Shown here in pieces: positions 18,370-27,415 of a stretch of DNA of 64,000 bases. How positions within the stretch are numbered: position 1 is the first letter of the stretch; each line of letters begins with the position of its first letter. Location of the stretch: NCBI GenBank assembly GCA_021779375.1, contig JAJYAT010000005.1, positions 54,648 to 118,647 on the forward strand, read 5' to 3'. A program made the translations under genes and the position numbers. Under the pieces are notes generated by a model that saw only the letters and a program-made list of their open reading frames with translations, had not been told where the DNA came from and searched no databases. Origin of the DNA: a bacterium. Its GTDB lineage: Bacteria > Patescibacteriota > Gracilibacteria > JAHISY01.

Positions 18370-18404
18370 CCCTCTTGTCATTCCCGCGAAAGCGGGAATC
18401 CAGA
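18370..18404 (+). repeat. REP/dRS3-like palindromic repeat, copy A
   Basis: The core ATTCCC-GCGAAAGC-GGGAAT fits the dRS3 pattern (ATTCCC, eight bases, GGGAAT) described in Neisseria and similar REP repeats. A half copy lies just before it at 18358-18368. The 35-bp unit recurs in the same orientation at 19154-19190. Confidence 0.75.
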
Positions 18405-18441
18405 AAAACAAAACAGTCAAAAAAATTAATTGCTGATTAAA

Positions 18442-19152
18442 ATGCGCTTCTTCGTCCCAGCCGGATCAATCGTCGATACAGATTTCGTCCTGCGCAATCC
18501 GGAAACGGTTTTCCAAATCACGAAAGTTTTGCGCAAAAAAATCGGCGAACAAATAATTTTGCTCGACAACTCTGGCTTCGAATTTCCCGCGGAAATCGAG
18601 GCAATTTCCAGGAAAGAAATCCATTTGAAGATTTTAGAAAAGCGCGAGAATCTCGCTGAGCCTGAAATCAAAATCAACCTTTTCCAGGCTTTGCCAAATT
18701 CGATTGCAAAATTCGAGGAGATTTTGAAACACGCGACTGAGGTCGGCATCGCGAATTTTTTCCCGATAATTTCCGAGCGCAGTGAATTGCGCAAATTGCG
18801 GAATCCCGAACGACTCGTGAAAATTTTGACTGAAGCGACCGAGCAATCCGAGCGCGGACGCATTCCGGAGCTCGCCGAGCCAGTGAAATTTGGGAAAATT
18901 TGGGACGAGCCGCCCGCCGGACTGAATCTTGTCGCCGACAGTTTTACGCGCGAACCACTTTTGAAAGATTTTTTCTCTGAAATTCAGGAGATCGCGACGA
19001 CTAATATTTTTGTCGGACCAGAGGGCGGCTTCAGCGAAAAGGAAATTTTGATTGCGCGAAAATTCGACGCCCAAACTTTTTCGCTCGGACCGCGCATCTT
19101 GCGGACAGAAACCGCGGGCATCGCCATCGCGAGCGCGATTTTTTTCGGCTAA
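18442..19152 (+). CDS. rsmE: 16S rRNA (uracil-1498-N3)-methyltransferase
   Basis: RsmE methylates U1498 of 16S rRNA with S-adenosylmethionine. The 236-residue protein starts MRFFVPAG, has LFQALPNSIAKFEEILKHAT, the ERSELRK segment, the glycine-rich FVGPEGGFSEKE motif of the SPOUT trefoil knot and SLGPRILRTETAGIAI near the end. ATG 18442 is chosen over the upstream TTG 18430 because RsmE proteins normally begin with this MRxF segment. The gene sits exactly between two direct copies of a REP-like repeat. Confidence 0.93.
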   Translation: MRFFVPAGSIVDTDFVLRNPETVFQITKVLRKKIGEQIILLDNSGFEFPAEIEAISRKEIHLKILEKRENLAEPEIKINLFQALPNSIAKFEEILKHATEVGIANFFPIISERSELRKLRNPERLVKILTEATEQSERGRIPELAEPVKFGKIWDEPPAGLNLVADSFTREPLLKDFFSEIQEIATTNIFVGPEGGFSEKEILIARKFDAQTFSLGPRILRTETAGIAIASAIFFG

Positions 19153-19153
19153 A

Positions 19154-19190
19154 TCCCTCTTGTCATTCCCGCGCAAGCGGGAATCCAGAA
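19154..19190 (+). repeat. REP/dRS3-like palindromic repeat, copy B
   Basis: Same unit as 18370-18404 with one changed loop base (GCGCAAGC). It begins just after the rsmE stop and could act as a hairpin terminator. Confidence 0.75.
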
Positions 19191-19225
19191 GATTCAACCA
19201 CGTCAAAAATATCTATTTTTTGAGT

Positions 19226-19231
19226 TAAAAT
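19226..19231 (+). promoter_or_regulatory. -10 element placing transcription start at the tyrA-pheA start codon
   Basis: TAAAAT lies 6 nt before GTG 19238, so the predicted transcript starts at or next to the start codon (leaderless). Confidence 0.5.
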
Positions 19232-19237
19232 AAGTCC

Positions 19238-20923
19238 GTGAAAAATGCTCCGCAACATCCCGTTATTGGCATCGTCGGCGGTCGCGGAATTTTGGGAAAA
19301 ATTTTCCGGGCGAATTTCGAGACAGCTGGATTCAAGGTTTTGATTTCCGGACGCAAGCCGGACGGGCGCGAAATTTTGTCGACCAAAGAACTCGTCAAAA
19401 AAGCTGACATCGTCATCGTCTCGGTTTTTTTAAAAGACACCGAGCAAGTCTTGAAAGAAATCGTGCCGAAAATGCGTGCGAATCAATTGCTCGCGGACTT
19501 CACGAGCGTGAAAGAAATGCCTGTAAAAATAATGCGCGCAGCGAAATCGGAAGTCGTCGGACTGCATCCGATGTTCGGCGAAGTCGCAAGTCTGCGTGGC
19601 AAAAATATTTTCGCGGTTGTCGCCCGCGGCGGAAAATTGTGGAAAATCCTCCGACAAAATCTCGCAAACTTCGGTCTCAAGATTCACGAAGTTTCAGCTG
19701 AAAAACACGACGAACTCGCTGCGCTGCACCAATCCGCAACCCACCTGCTCTCGCTCACCTTCGCCGCGCTGCTGCAAAAATCGAAAATTTCACCCGCGAA
19801 AATTTTTGAAATCGCCTCCCCGTCCGCCCAGCTTTTTTTGCTCACGACCGGACGCATTCTCGGTCAAAATCTCGAAATGTACGCTGACATTTCGCTAATC
19901 AACAAAAAAACCGCGCCAAAAATTCGCGAGCTAGCGAAGATTTTGGACGAACTCGCAAGCGCGCTCGAAACGAAAAATCGGAAGAAACTAATCGCCAATT
20001 TTGAAGCTGCCGCAAAATTCTTCGGCAAATGGAGCGAATTCGCGAACACCGAGAGTGGTCGAATTTTCGAGGATTTGACCGCGCCCATTAGCGTGAAAAA
20101 AATCGCGCCAGTGAAAATTGCACCGAACTCAGTCGCGATGCTCGGAAAAAATACACAGACCGAACTTGCTGCACGCGAATTTTTAGCGCGACGAAAATTG
20201 AAAAATCCGCTAGCGCCTTTTGCTACGAATACCGAGATTTTTACTGCAGTCACTGCAAAAAAAGCGCAATTTGGAATTGTGCCACTCGAAAATTCGAGCG
20301 TCGGACTCGTCCGCGAGACACTTTTGAATCTTTTTGAATCAAACGGAAAAATTCGAATTTTCGCTGAATTCGAGCGAAAAATTGAGCACGCGCTCATTTC
20401 TCGCGAATCGAAAATCAGCGCAATCGAAAAAGTTTTTGCGCACCCTCAAGCTGCCGCCCAATCAGCTAAATTTTTAACGCGGAAACTACCGCACGCCGAA
20501 ATCGTCACTGTCGAAAATGCCGGACGCGCACTTGAGCTCGCCCACACTTCGCCAAACTCCGCTGCAATCACCGCCGCCGAATTCGCAGATACTGAAGTCA
20601 GAGTCTTGGCGCACAACATCGAAGATTCAGCGGAAAATGCGACGCGCTTCGTCGCAATCGGACGAAATTTTCCGAGTGTGAAAAACGCCCAGAAATCAGC
20701 CATCGCCTTCTTTTTCCGTGAAAATCGCGCCGGTCAACTCGCCGCCGCTTTGAATATTTTTGCCGCACAGAAAATCAATCTCGCCCGCCTCGAAAGCATT
20801 CCGACTGCCAAAAAACGCGGTGAATTCTTTTTCTTCGTCGAAGCCGAACGCGCGAAAAATTTGCCCGTCGCGCTCACGCAATTACAGAAAATCGCGAATG
20901 TCGTCGAGCTCGGCAGCTACTAA
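19238..20923 (+). CDS. tyrA-pheA: Fused prephenate dehydrogenase-prephenate dehydratase (TyrA-PheA) with ACT domain
   Basis: A 561-residue bifunctional protein for the last steps of tyrosine and phenylalanine synthesis. Residues 1-265 are TyrA-like: Rossmann [37 protein letters not shown] and [11 protein letters not shown]. Residues about 298-480 are prephenate dehydratase: [22 protein letters not shown] and the catalytic Thr-Arg-Phe in [10 protein letters not shown]. Residues about 487-561 are an ACT domain ([21 protein letters not shown]), the usual phenylalanine sensor. No chorismate mutase domain is visible between the two enzymes. GTG 19238 is supported by the -10 element 6 nt upstream. 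Archaeal TyrA-AroQ-PheA fusions are known; a fusion without AroQ is less familiar to me. Confidence 0.9.
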   Translation: MKNAPQHPVIGIVGGRGILGKIFRANFETAGFKVLISGRKPDGREILSTKELVKKADIVIVSVFLKDTEQVLKEIVPKMRANQLLADFTSVKEMPVKIMRAAKSEVVGLHPMFGEVASLRGKNIFAVVARGGKLWKILRQNLANFGLKIHEVSAEKHDELAALHQSATHLLSLTFAALLQKSKISPAKIFEIASPSAQLFLLTTGRILGQNLEMYADISLINKKTAPKIRELAKILDELASALETKNRKKLIANFEAAAKFFGKWSEFANTESGRIFEDLTAPISVKKIAPVKIAPNSVAMLGKNTQTELAAREFLARRKLKNPLAPFATNTEIFTAVTAKKAQFGIVPLENSSVGLVRETLLNLFESNGKIRIFAEFERKIEHALISRESKISAIEKVFAHPQAAAQSAKFLTRKLPHAEIVTVENAGRALELAHTSPNSAAITAAEFADTEVRVLAHNIEDSAENATRFVAIGRNFPSVKNAQKSAIAFFFRENRAGQLAAALNIFAAQKINLARLESIPTAKKRGEFFFFVEAERAKNLPVALTQLQKIANVVELGSY

Positions 20924-20952
20924 TTGGCGCCAGAAAATTTTTCCGCTAGAAT
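20924..20952 (+). promoter_or_regulatory. rpsO promoter
   Basis: TTGGCG (20924-20929), 17 nt, TAGAAT (20947-20952). Predicted start near 20959 gives a leader of about 60 nt before ATG 21021, unlike the leaderless genes; it could host S15 autoregulation, but no specific fold is evident. Confidence 0.55.
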
Positions 20953-21020
20953 CTCGGCAATTCGGGCTTCTGCGGCATTCGAAATTCGGTGCGGCGGTCG
21001 GAAGATTTAATCCCCAGTCA

Positions 21021-21284
21021 ATGAAACACGACGAAAAAAAAGCGGCTTTCGCCACGCACGGACGCCACGCGAAAGACACCGGTTCGCCGGAAGTGCAGGT
21101 CGCGATCATCACGCACCGCATCACGCAGCTCACCGACCATCTCAAAATTCACAAGAAAGACGAGCATTCCCGCCGCGGACTTTTGATGCTCGTCGGCAAA
21201 CGCCGCAAGCTTTTGAATTATTTGAAAATGCGCCAACGCAAAATTTACGACGAGATCGTCGCGAAGCTCGGCTTGCGCAAATAA
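21021..21284 (+). CDS. rpsO: 30S ribosomal protein S15
   Basis: S15 binds the central domain of 16S rRNA early in small-subunit assembly. The 87-residue protein has the conserved [15 protein letters not shown] and the C-terminal [16 protein letters not shown], and is the usual length. ATG 21021 is chosen because the family begins close to here; the longer frame from 20760 is out-of-frame tyrA-pheA sequence. It has its own promoter. Confidence 0.97.
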   Translation: MKHDEKKAAFATHGRHAKDTGSPEVQVAIITHRITQLTDHLKIHKKDEHSRRGLLMLVGKRRKLLNYLKMRQRKIYDEIVAKLGLRK

Positions 21285-21339
21285 ATTCGTGATTTTTGCT
21301 GTAAAATGAGCAAAATCATTGTTTTAAAACTTTTTCAAT

Positions 21340-24150
21340 TTGGCTGAGGAAAACGACCAGAACGCAGAAAATTTGGAGGAAGATGCCGCCGCGAGTTCAG
21401 AAAACGCGAGCGGGCTCTCCGCGCCCGATGACGGCGCGCCGACTCGCGAAGTCGTCGAGGAAATGCAAAAAAGCTACCTCGATTACGCGATGTCGGTCAT
21501 CGTCTCGCGTGCGCTTCCCGATGTCCGCGACGGACTGAAACCCGTCCATCGCCGCATTCTCTTCGTGATGCACGAGATGGGACTCCGCGCGAATGCGAAA
21601 TTCAAGAAAAGCGCGAACGTCGTCGGTGAAGTGCTTGGTAAATACCATCCGCACGGCGATGCGTCAGTCTACGGCGCAATGGTGCGCATGGCGCAGGATT
21701 TTGCGATGCGTTATCAGCTCGTGAATGGTCAAGGTAACTTCGGCTCGATCGACGGTGACTCGGCTGCGGCGTATCGATACACCGAGGCGAAAATGCGGAA
21801 AATTACGGAGGAATTACTCGCCGACATCGACAAGGAAACCGTCGACTGGCGCGACAATTACGATGCCAGCCGCAAAGAACCGAGTGTGCTGCCGACGCGT
21901 CTGCCAGTCTTGCTTTTGAATGGCACGGTGGGAATCGCTGTCGGTATGGCGACGAATATTCCACCACACAATCTCGGCGAGCTGATCGACGGAACGGTGC
22001 ACATCATCGACAATCCGGAATGCGAGATCAGCGACTTGATGGAATTTATCAAAGGTCCGGACTTCCCGACCGGCGGCGTGATTTACAACAAGAAAGCTGT
22101 CCTCGAAGCTTATTCGACCGGACGCGGCTCGATTCCCTGCCGCGGCGTCGCGAAGATCGAGGAAGGTCGCGCGGGCAAGCCGATGATTGTGATTACGGAG
22201 ATTCCGTATCAGGTGAACAAAGCGAACCTCGTCATCAAAATCGCCGACCTCGTGAAAGACAAGAAACTCGTCGGTATCACGGACATCCGCGACGAATCGA
22301 CGCGCGAGGGCATCCGCGTCGTGATTGAGCTGAAGAAAGATTCCTATCCGAACAAAATTCTCAATCAGCTTTACAAGCTCACCGAGCTGCAAGGCAATTT
22401 CAATGTGAACATGATCGCGCTGACCGATCGTGGTTTGCAACCGCATTTGCTGAATCTGAAACAAGTGCTGGAGCATTTCATCGAGCACCGCATCGAGGTC
22501 GTCACACGGCGAACAGAATACGATCTGCGCGTCGCGCGAGATCGCGCCCACATCCTCGAAGGTCTGAAGCTCGCGCTCGACCACATCGACGCCGTCATCA
22601 CGACTATCCGCAAGTCGAAAACCCGGGAAGATGCGCACGCGGCTTTGATGAAGCAATTCAAGCTTTCGGACGCACAAGCGAAGGCGATTTTGGAAATGCG
22701 CCTGCAAGCGCTCGCCGGTCTGGAGCGCCAGAAAATCGAAGATGAATTGAAGGAGAAATATAAATTGATCAAATACCTCGAGAGTCTGCTCGCCGACAAG
22801 AAGAAATTGATGGGCGTGATCAAGACTGAACTCGCCGAAATCAAGGAGAAGTACGCGGATGAACGCCGCACGAAAGTGCTCGTGCGCGATGTCGGTGAAT
22901 TCAGCGCGAAAGACACGATTCCAAATGAGGAAATGGTCATCATGCTCACGACGGAAAATTATCTGAAGCGCGTCGCGCCTAATTCATTCCGTGCCCAAAA
23001 ACGCGGTGGTATGGGCGTCATCGGTCTCACGACGAAGGAAGAAGACGAAGTGAAAATCATTCGCCACGCGAAGAATCACGACGACGTGATGTTCTTCACG
23101 AATACCGGACGCGTGTTCCGCTTGCCAGTGTATGAAATTCCGCAGGCGACGCGCCAAGCGAAAGGCACCGCCATCGCGAACTTGATTCAAACGCAAAACG
23201 GCGAATACATCACCGCGATGCGCGTACTCCGCGAAGGCACGGAAGAAGCCAAGCAGTTCTTATTTTTCTGCACGAAAGATGGAACGGTCAAAAAAACACC
23301 GATGCCGGACTTCGCGAATGTGCGTAAGTCTGGTTTGATTGCGATTAAATTGAATCCGAACGACGAGCTCAGCTGGGTCAAAGGCACGAATGGCGCGAGT
23401 GAAATCGTGATCGTCTCGCACGAAGGCAAATGCTGCCGCTTCACGGAAAAAGATGTACGCGCAATGGGACGCGCGGCTGCCGGTGTCCGCGGCATCAAGC
23501 TCGGCACGAATGATCGCGTCGTCGAGATGGATGTCGTCGTCGATCCGACGAAAGAAAAACTTTTGACCGTCACTGAAAAAGGTCTCGGCAAAGCTTCGCT
23601 GATTTCGGAATACCGCATGACGCATCGTGGCGCGGGCGGCGTGAAAACTGTCAACGTCACGGCGAAAACCGGTAAAGTCGTCGGCGCGAAAGTTTTGCCG
23701 CCGGAGCTCGACGCTGATTTACTCCTAATTTCTAAGCGCGGACAGACGATCCGTATGGATGTGAATTCGATTCCGATGCGCGGTCGTGCGACCCAGGGCG
23801 TGATTCTGATGCGTGTGAAAAATGATTCCGTCGCGAGCGTTTCCCTGCTGGAAAAAAATCCTGAAGCGATTCAGGAAGCGATTGAGGAAGTCTCCGGTGC
23901 GGTGGACAAAGTTTTGAACAGCCCGGCGAAAAAAGCTGAAGTACCGAAAATCTCGGTCGATGAAGCCGTCGTGAAGATGGAGCAAGCTGCCGCAAAAGCT
24001 GATTTGTCCAAGTTACTGAAAGCTGCGCAGAAAGATGGTGCCGCACAAAAAGCCGAGAAGAAGCCTGCCTCTGCAAAAACGGAGAGCCAGAATAAAAAAG
24101 ATAAGGCTGGGCGAGCCGCAATTAAGAAAGCGGTGAAAAAGCGAAAATAG
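21340..24150 (+). CDS. gyrA: DNA gyrase subunit A
   Basis: Introduces negative supercoils with GyrB. Of 936 residues, the first 35 are acidic and poorly conserved. The breakage-reunion domain has [34 protein letters not shown] and the active-site Tyr in AAAYRYTEA. The C-terminal pinwheel contains a GyrA box QKRGGMG (consensus QRRGGKG). In the quinolone-determining region the positions equivalent to E. coli Ser83 and Asp87 are Ala and Gly. The last 60 residues are Lys/Ala-rich (KKAVKKRK end). The start is TTG 21340; no ATG fits before the conserved region. gyrB is not in the window. Confidence 0.97.
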   Translation: MAEENDQNAENLEEDAAASSENASGLSAPDDGAPTREVVEEMQKSYLDYAMSVIVSRALPDVRDGLKPVHRRILFVMHEMGLRANAKFKKSANVVGEVLGKYHPHGDASVYGAMVRMAQDFAMRYQLVNGQGNFGSIDGDSAAAYRYTEAKMRKITEELLADIDKETVDWRDNYDASRKEPSVLPTRLPVLLLNGTVGIAVGMATNIPPHNLGELIDGTVHIIDNPECEISDLMEFIKGPDFPTGGVIYNKKAVLEAYSTGRGSIPCRGVAKIEEGRAGKPMIVITEIPYQVNKANLVIKIADLVKDKKLVGITDIRDESTREGIRVVIELKKDSYPNKILNQLYKLTELQGNFNVNMIALTDRGLQPHLLNLKQVLEHFIEHRIEVVTRRTEYDLRVARDRAHILEGLKLALDHIDAVITTIRKSKTREDAHAALMKQFKLSDAQAKAILEMRLQALAGLERQKIEDELKEKYKLIKYLESLLADKKKLMGVIKTELAEIKEKYADERRTKVLVRDVGEFSAKDTIPNEEMVIMLTTENYLKRVAPNSFRAQKRGGMGVIGLTTKEEDEVKIIRHAKNHDDVMFFTNTGRVFRLPVYEIPQATRQAKGTAIANLIQTQNGEYITAMRVLREGTEEAKQFLFFCTKDGTVKKTPMPDFANVRKSGLIAIKLNPNDELSWVKGTNGASEIVIVSHEGKCCRFTEKDVRAMGRAAAGVRGIKLGTNDRVVEMDVVVDPTKEKLLTVTEKGLGKASLISEYRMTHRGAGGVKTVNVTAKTGKVVGAKVLPPELDADLLLISKRGQTIRMDVNSIPMRGRATQGVILMRVKNDSVASVSLLEKNPEAIQEAIEEVSGAVDKVLNSPAKKAEVPKISVDEAVVKMEQAAAKADLSKLLKAAQKDGAAQKAEKKPASAKTESQNKKDKAGRAAIKKAVKKRK

Positions 24151-24156
24151 GAAAAC

Positions 24157-24486
24157 CTATTTGACGACTTTCAAGCCTCTAAGTTCTAATTGAGCTTGTT
24201 TAGCCGACTTCGCTAACTTTTTCCAGTCTTCCGGTTTTCTAGGCACAGGCTTACCGGCTAACGCACATAATTCAGCAACGGCTTGTGGATCAAAAAAACC
24301 AAAAGCTGATTCCCACTTCTCTGGGTTCATTCCTGTATTAGGGTTTTCAAGCTCAACTGCTTTAGCCGCAGCCAACGCCGCTTTATCTTCAGGACTTACA
24401 TTGCTAATCAAATCAACTAAAACCCTAGCTTTTGAAACAAGCTTGAGATAGATCAATCCGGTCGGACTCGGTTCATGTTCGATCAT
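24157..24486 (-). CDS. Hypothetical 109-residue protein
   Basis: No family recognised. The protein is soluble, helical and rich in Ala, Lys and Glu, with a central MNPEKWESAFGFFDP segment. The gene lies convergent to gyrA, 6 nt from its stop. Its reality is supported by a textbook promoter placing the +1 at its ATG. Confidence 0.6.
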   Translation of the reverse strand: MIEHEPSPTGLIYLKLVSKARVLVDLISNVSPEDKAALAAAKAVELENPNTGMNPEKWESAFGFFDPQAVAELCALAGKPVPRKPEDWKKLAKSAKQAQLELRGLKVVK

Positions 24487-24492
24487 GTTTAT

Positions 24493-24521
24493 ATACTAAA
24501 TGATAAAATCGTATTTGTCAA
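24493..24521 (-). promoter_or_regulatory. Canonical promoter, leaderless start
   Basis: Minus strand TTGACA (24516-24521), 17 nt, TAGTAT (24493-24498), then 6 nt to ATG 24486. A perfect -35 and 17-nt spacer with the start codon at the expected +1. Confidence 0.7.
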
Positions 24522-24602
24522 GCATACGTAATTAACCAAGACAAAAGCAATAGCTGAGTATGACTTTTGCAATGCTAAAATCACTTCACCTGCAGCCTTA
24601 AT

Positions 24603-25280
24603 TTGCAAGCAAATTCTTTTCATCTCGCAATCATCCTCGACGGCAATCGCCGCTGGGCGCAGAAACGCGGTCTCCCTCGCCTGCTCGGACATCGCCGCGG
24701 CGTGGAGAATTTGCGGAAACTCTTGCCGGTTTTTATTGCGAGTGGCATCACCCACCTCACGACTTACGCGCTCTCGACTGAGAATTTGCGGGAACGCAAT
24801 ACCACTGAACTTAAAAGTCTTTTTCAGCTGATTGAAAAATTTGCCAAAGACGACAAGATTTTTTTTGAACATGAAATCCGGCTCGAAGTTTTTGGCGAGC
24901 TAAAAGATTTTCCCAGCTCGACGAAAAAGGTTCTGCAAAATCTCATTGCCAAAACGAGCCAACACAAAAAATTGGTGCTCAATCTCGCGCTCGGTTACGG
25001 CAGCCGCGCCGAAATCGTTCGCGCCGCCAATGCTTTAATTAAGGCTGGAAAACGTGCGACGGAGAAAAATTTCGCTCAAGAATTATTTTCTAGTGGTCAG
25101 CCCGAACCGGATTTACTGATCCGCACCGGCGGGACGAAAAGATTATCGAATTTTTTACTTTGGCAGCTCGCTTACGCCGAACTTTTTTTCTCGGAAAAAA
25201 TGTGGCCGGAATTCGATGCTGCCGAACTGGAAAAAGCGTTGGAATTTTTCCGCGCGCAACAACGTAATTTCGGCAAATGA
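24603..25280 (+). CDS. uppS: Undecaprenyl diphosphate synthase (cis-prenyltransferase)
   Basis: Makes the C55 lipid carrier for cell-wall polymers from farnesyl-PP and isopentenyl-PP. The 225-residue protein has IILDGNRRWAQKRG with the catalytic Asp, GHRRG, TTYALSTEN, and the C-terminal LIRTGG and RLSNFLLWQLAYAEL motifs. Start TTG 24603 puts the DGNRRWA motif about 12 residues from the N-terminus. The stop overlaps mazG in ATGA. Confidence 0.95.
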   Translation: MQANSFHLAIILDGNRRWAQKRGLPRLLGHRRGVENLRKLLPVFIASGITHLTTYALSTENLRERNTTELKSLFQLIEKFAKDDKIFFEHEIRLEVFGELKDFPSSTKKVLQNLIAKTSQHKKLVLNLALGYGSRAEIVRAANALIKAGKRATEKNFAQELFSSGQPEPDLLIRTGGTKRLSNFLLWQLAYAELFFSEKMWPEFDAAELEKALEFFRAQQRNFGK

Positions 25281-25705
25281 AACAATTTGAAAAACTACTC
25301 ACGCTGGCAAAAAAATTACGCTCCCCGACCGGCTGTCCCTGGGATCGCAAGCAGACGATTCGCTCGCTCGCCGAGAGCCTCGAAGAAGAGGCAGACGAGG
25401 TTTTGGCAGCGATTAAAAAGGGCGATGCTGTGAATCTCGAAGAAGAACTCGGCGATTTACTTTTCAATATCGTGATGATTGCGACGATTGCGAGTGAGGA
25501 AAAGAAATTTAGAATGTCTGGAGTCTTGCGAAAAATCGAGCGGAAAATCATCGCGCGGCACAGCTGGGTTTTCGGCAAAGACGCGAAAAAGGTCAAAACC
25601 GCCGAAGACGCTTTGAGGCTTTGGCGTGAGAATAAGGAAAAAATTAAGGTCGCAAAAATTTCGCGAGCCGAAAAAGCGCGTAAAAAAACGGTCGGAAAAC
25701 GATAA
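25277..25705 (+). CDS. mazG: MazG-type nucleoside triphosphate pyrophosphohydrolase
   Basis: A single MazG domain of 142 residues that hydrolyses NTPs to NMPs, usually in nucleotide sanitation. Motifs: LRSPTGCPWDRKQT, then EEEADEVLAAI and EELGDLLFNIV with the metal-binding Glu/Asp residues, and the RRHxWVFG-like ARHSWVFG. The C-terminus is a basic tail. It overlaps uppS by 4 nt and the convergent FemAB-like gene by 62 nt. Confidence 0.92.
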   Translation: MKQFEKLLTLAKKLRSPTGCPWDRKQTIRSLAESLEEEADEVLAAIKKGDAVNLEEELGDLLFNIVMIATIASEEKKFRMSGVLRKIERKIIARHSWVFGKDAKKVKTAEDALRLWRENKEKIKVAKISRAEKARKKTVGKR

Positions 25706-26612
25706 GCTGCGGCGTAGGATATGTGACCAGCTCACCACCGAATTTCTTTTTGAAATCCGAAACACCCGCCAGATGGTGCTTGACGGAATTTTGCGGCGCG
25801 ACACCGAGAAAATCGTAGAAGCGGCAACCGCGTTTTTTAGCTATTTTCATAGCTTCAAATTGGATCAGGTAAGGCGCCATCAAATTGCGAAATGCGTGAT
25901 CGCTCGCACCGAAATAGTAAGTCGCCGTGTCGCCCGCGAAAGTGACGAGAATCGCCGCAAGTGGTTTGGAAGCTTGGCGCGCCGTGAGCAATACGCAATT
26001 TTCTCCGAGCTGCTCGAGCAATTTGGCGTAAAAAATTTTGGGATGGCCGAAAAATCCATCGCGCGTCGTGGTCTTCTGCAGCAACGCGAAAAAGGTGTCG
26101 ACGGATTTTTCAACGGAAATTTGAACGCCGTGCTTCTCAGCCAGGCGAATGTTGTAGCGACCTTTGGGTTTCATTTGCGCCAAAATTTCCTGCTCGGACT
26201 GTGCGAGATCGACGCAAATCGTCGCGAGCGGATAATTTTCCTCACGCGCCTTGCGCAATTTCGGCGACGCGAAACTAGAATTTTGTTGGAAATCGAAGCG
26301 CGCAAAAATCGCTTTCTGCTCACAGGCGAATTTGGCAAGCTCGTCCAAAAACGCCGGGAAGAAGCGCGAATCGCCGAGCGGTCCGCGTGGAATTTCGAGG
26401 CGCGTCAGTCCGAGCGGCAATTTCCTGACGAAAACTTGCGTGAACGCAACGACTTTTTTATTTTCCAAAATAGCGATGCGTAAACTGGCGACGCCCAAGC
26501 TTTTTTGGAAGCGCGCCCACAGTGGAGTCTGCTGAACCGGCAAAAAAATTTGTGTAGCGAGAAATTCCTGAATTTGAGGACTTTCCAAATTCGCGATGCG
26601 GATAACTTCCAT
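25644..26612 (-). CDS. FemAB/FemX-like peptidoglycan bridge aminoacyltransferase
   Basis: A 322-residue double-GNAT protein of the FemABX family, which adds amino acids from aminoacyl-tRNA to the peptidoglycan stem. Visible: QTPLWARFQ near the start, MKPKGRYNIRLAEKHGV (family signature), the C-terminal-lobe TYYFGASDHAFRNLMAPYL and GCRFYDFLGVAP. ATG 26612 is supported by TAAAAT 6 nt upstream. The amino acid added is unknown. Overlaps mazG convergently. Confidence 0.88.
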   Translation of the reverse strand: MEVIRIANLESPQIQEFLATQIFLPVQQTPLWARFQKSLGVASLRIAILENKKVVAFTQVFVRKLPLGLTRLEIPRGPLGDSRFFPAFLDELAKFACEQKAIFARFDFQQNSSFASPKLRKAREENYPLATICVDLAQSEQEILAQMKPKGRYNIRLAEKHGVQISVEKSVDTFFALLQKTTTRDGFFGHPKIFYAKLLEQLGENCVLLTARQASKPLAAILVTFAGDTATYYFGASDHAFRNLMAPYLIQFEAMKIAKKRGCRFYDFLGVAPQNSVKHHLAGVSDFKKKFGGELVTYPTPQLIVFRPFFYALFRLAKFLRP

Positions 26613-26618
26613 TCTTAG

Positions 26619-26624
26619 ATTTTA
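26619..26624 (-). promoter_or_regulatory. -10 element of the FemAB-like gene
   Basis: TGCTAAAAT on the minus strand, 6 nt before ATG 26612; leaderless arrangement. Confidence 0.5.
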
Positions 26625-27401
26625 GCAGCAGCCCGCTTCCCCGAAAATTGCGCTCGCGTTTTTGCCGTTTTGCTTCGAGAAATACATCGCTCTGTCAGCA
26701 AAATGCACGAGCTGTTCCGGCGAAATGATTTTCGGATTCGGCACGAGCGCACCACCCAGACTCGCGGTGATTTGAATTTTTTGCTCCCCGAGGTCGAATC
26801 GCTTGGCGGCAATTTTGCGCCGAATTTTTTCCATCATTTTTCTCAGACCGCCGACTGTGTTCGGTTTTTCGAAAAAGATAATCGTGAATTCCTCACCGCC
26901 GTAGCGCGAAATAATATCGACATCGCGCAAATTTTCACGGAGCAGGTCAGCCACACCGCGTAAAACGATATCACCGCCGCGATGTCCGAAAGTGTCATTC
27001 ACGCTTTTGAAATTATCGAGATCGATCATCACGCATGCCAAAGCATGTTGATAGCGCTCGAAACGCTCCCATTCTTTTTCCAGTTGGTGCTCGAAATAAC
27101 GGTGGTTGTAGGCTTTGGTGAGTCCGTCGACCATGGCGAGCTCGCGCATTTTGCGCGTCCGCAGCTCGAGTTCACGCGTGTAAATCGCGTGATTCACGAT
27201 AATCTTACGTACCGCCCAGGCCGAAAGCAGCAAACTGCCGACCAATAAAACAGCGACGAAATAAATGAAGGTCGACATTTCCGCAGCGCAAACTAGGCGC
27301 ATGTCCCGCAAATGCCAAAGCAAAAGCATGATGGCAGCGACACCAATTAATCCGCTTACCCAAAAACCAATCCGGTAGCGTAAATCTTTGGAGATTGTCA
27401 C
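26622..27401 (-). CDS. Membrane-anchored diguanylate cyclase (GGDEF)
   Basis: A 259-residue protein with two N-terminal membrane helices (about 11-29 and 43-65) and a GGDEF domain (about 88-255). The active-site loop is GGEEF (168-172), an accepted active variant, and an RxxD product-inhibition site (RDVD 159-162) lies five residues before it. DGLTKAYNHRYF and DLDNFKSVND, the Mg/GTP-binding segments, are intact, so it should make cyclic di-GMP. No EAL, HD-GYP or PilZ protein is in the window. Start GTG 27401 has TAAAAT (27408-27413) 6 nt upstream. Confidence 0.93.
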   Translation of the reverse strand: MTISKDLRYRIGFWVSGLIGVAAIMLLLWHLRDMRLVCAAEMSTFIYFVAVLLVGSLLLSAWAVRKIIVNHAIYTRELELRTRKMRELAMVDGLTKAYNHRYFEHQLEKEWERFERYQHALACVMIDLDNFKSVNDTFGHRGGDIVLRGVADLLRENLRDVDIISRYGGEEFTIIFFEKPNTVGGLRKMMEKIRRKIAAKRFDLGEQKIQITASLGGALVPNPKIISPEQLVHFADRAMYFSKQNGKNASAIFGEAGCC

Positions 27402-27415
27402 GCGATAATTTTAAA

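Noticed and set aside
21814..22707. Minus-strand 297-residue frame inside gyrA
   Set aside because: Antisense shadow of a well conserved gyrA region.
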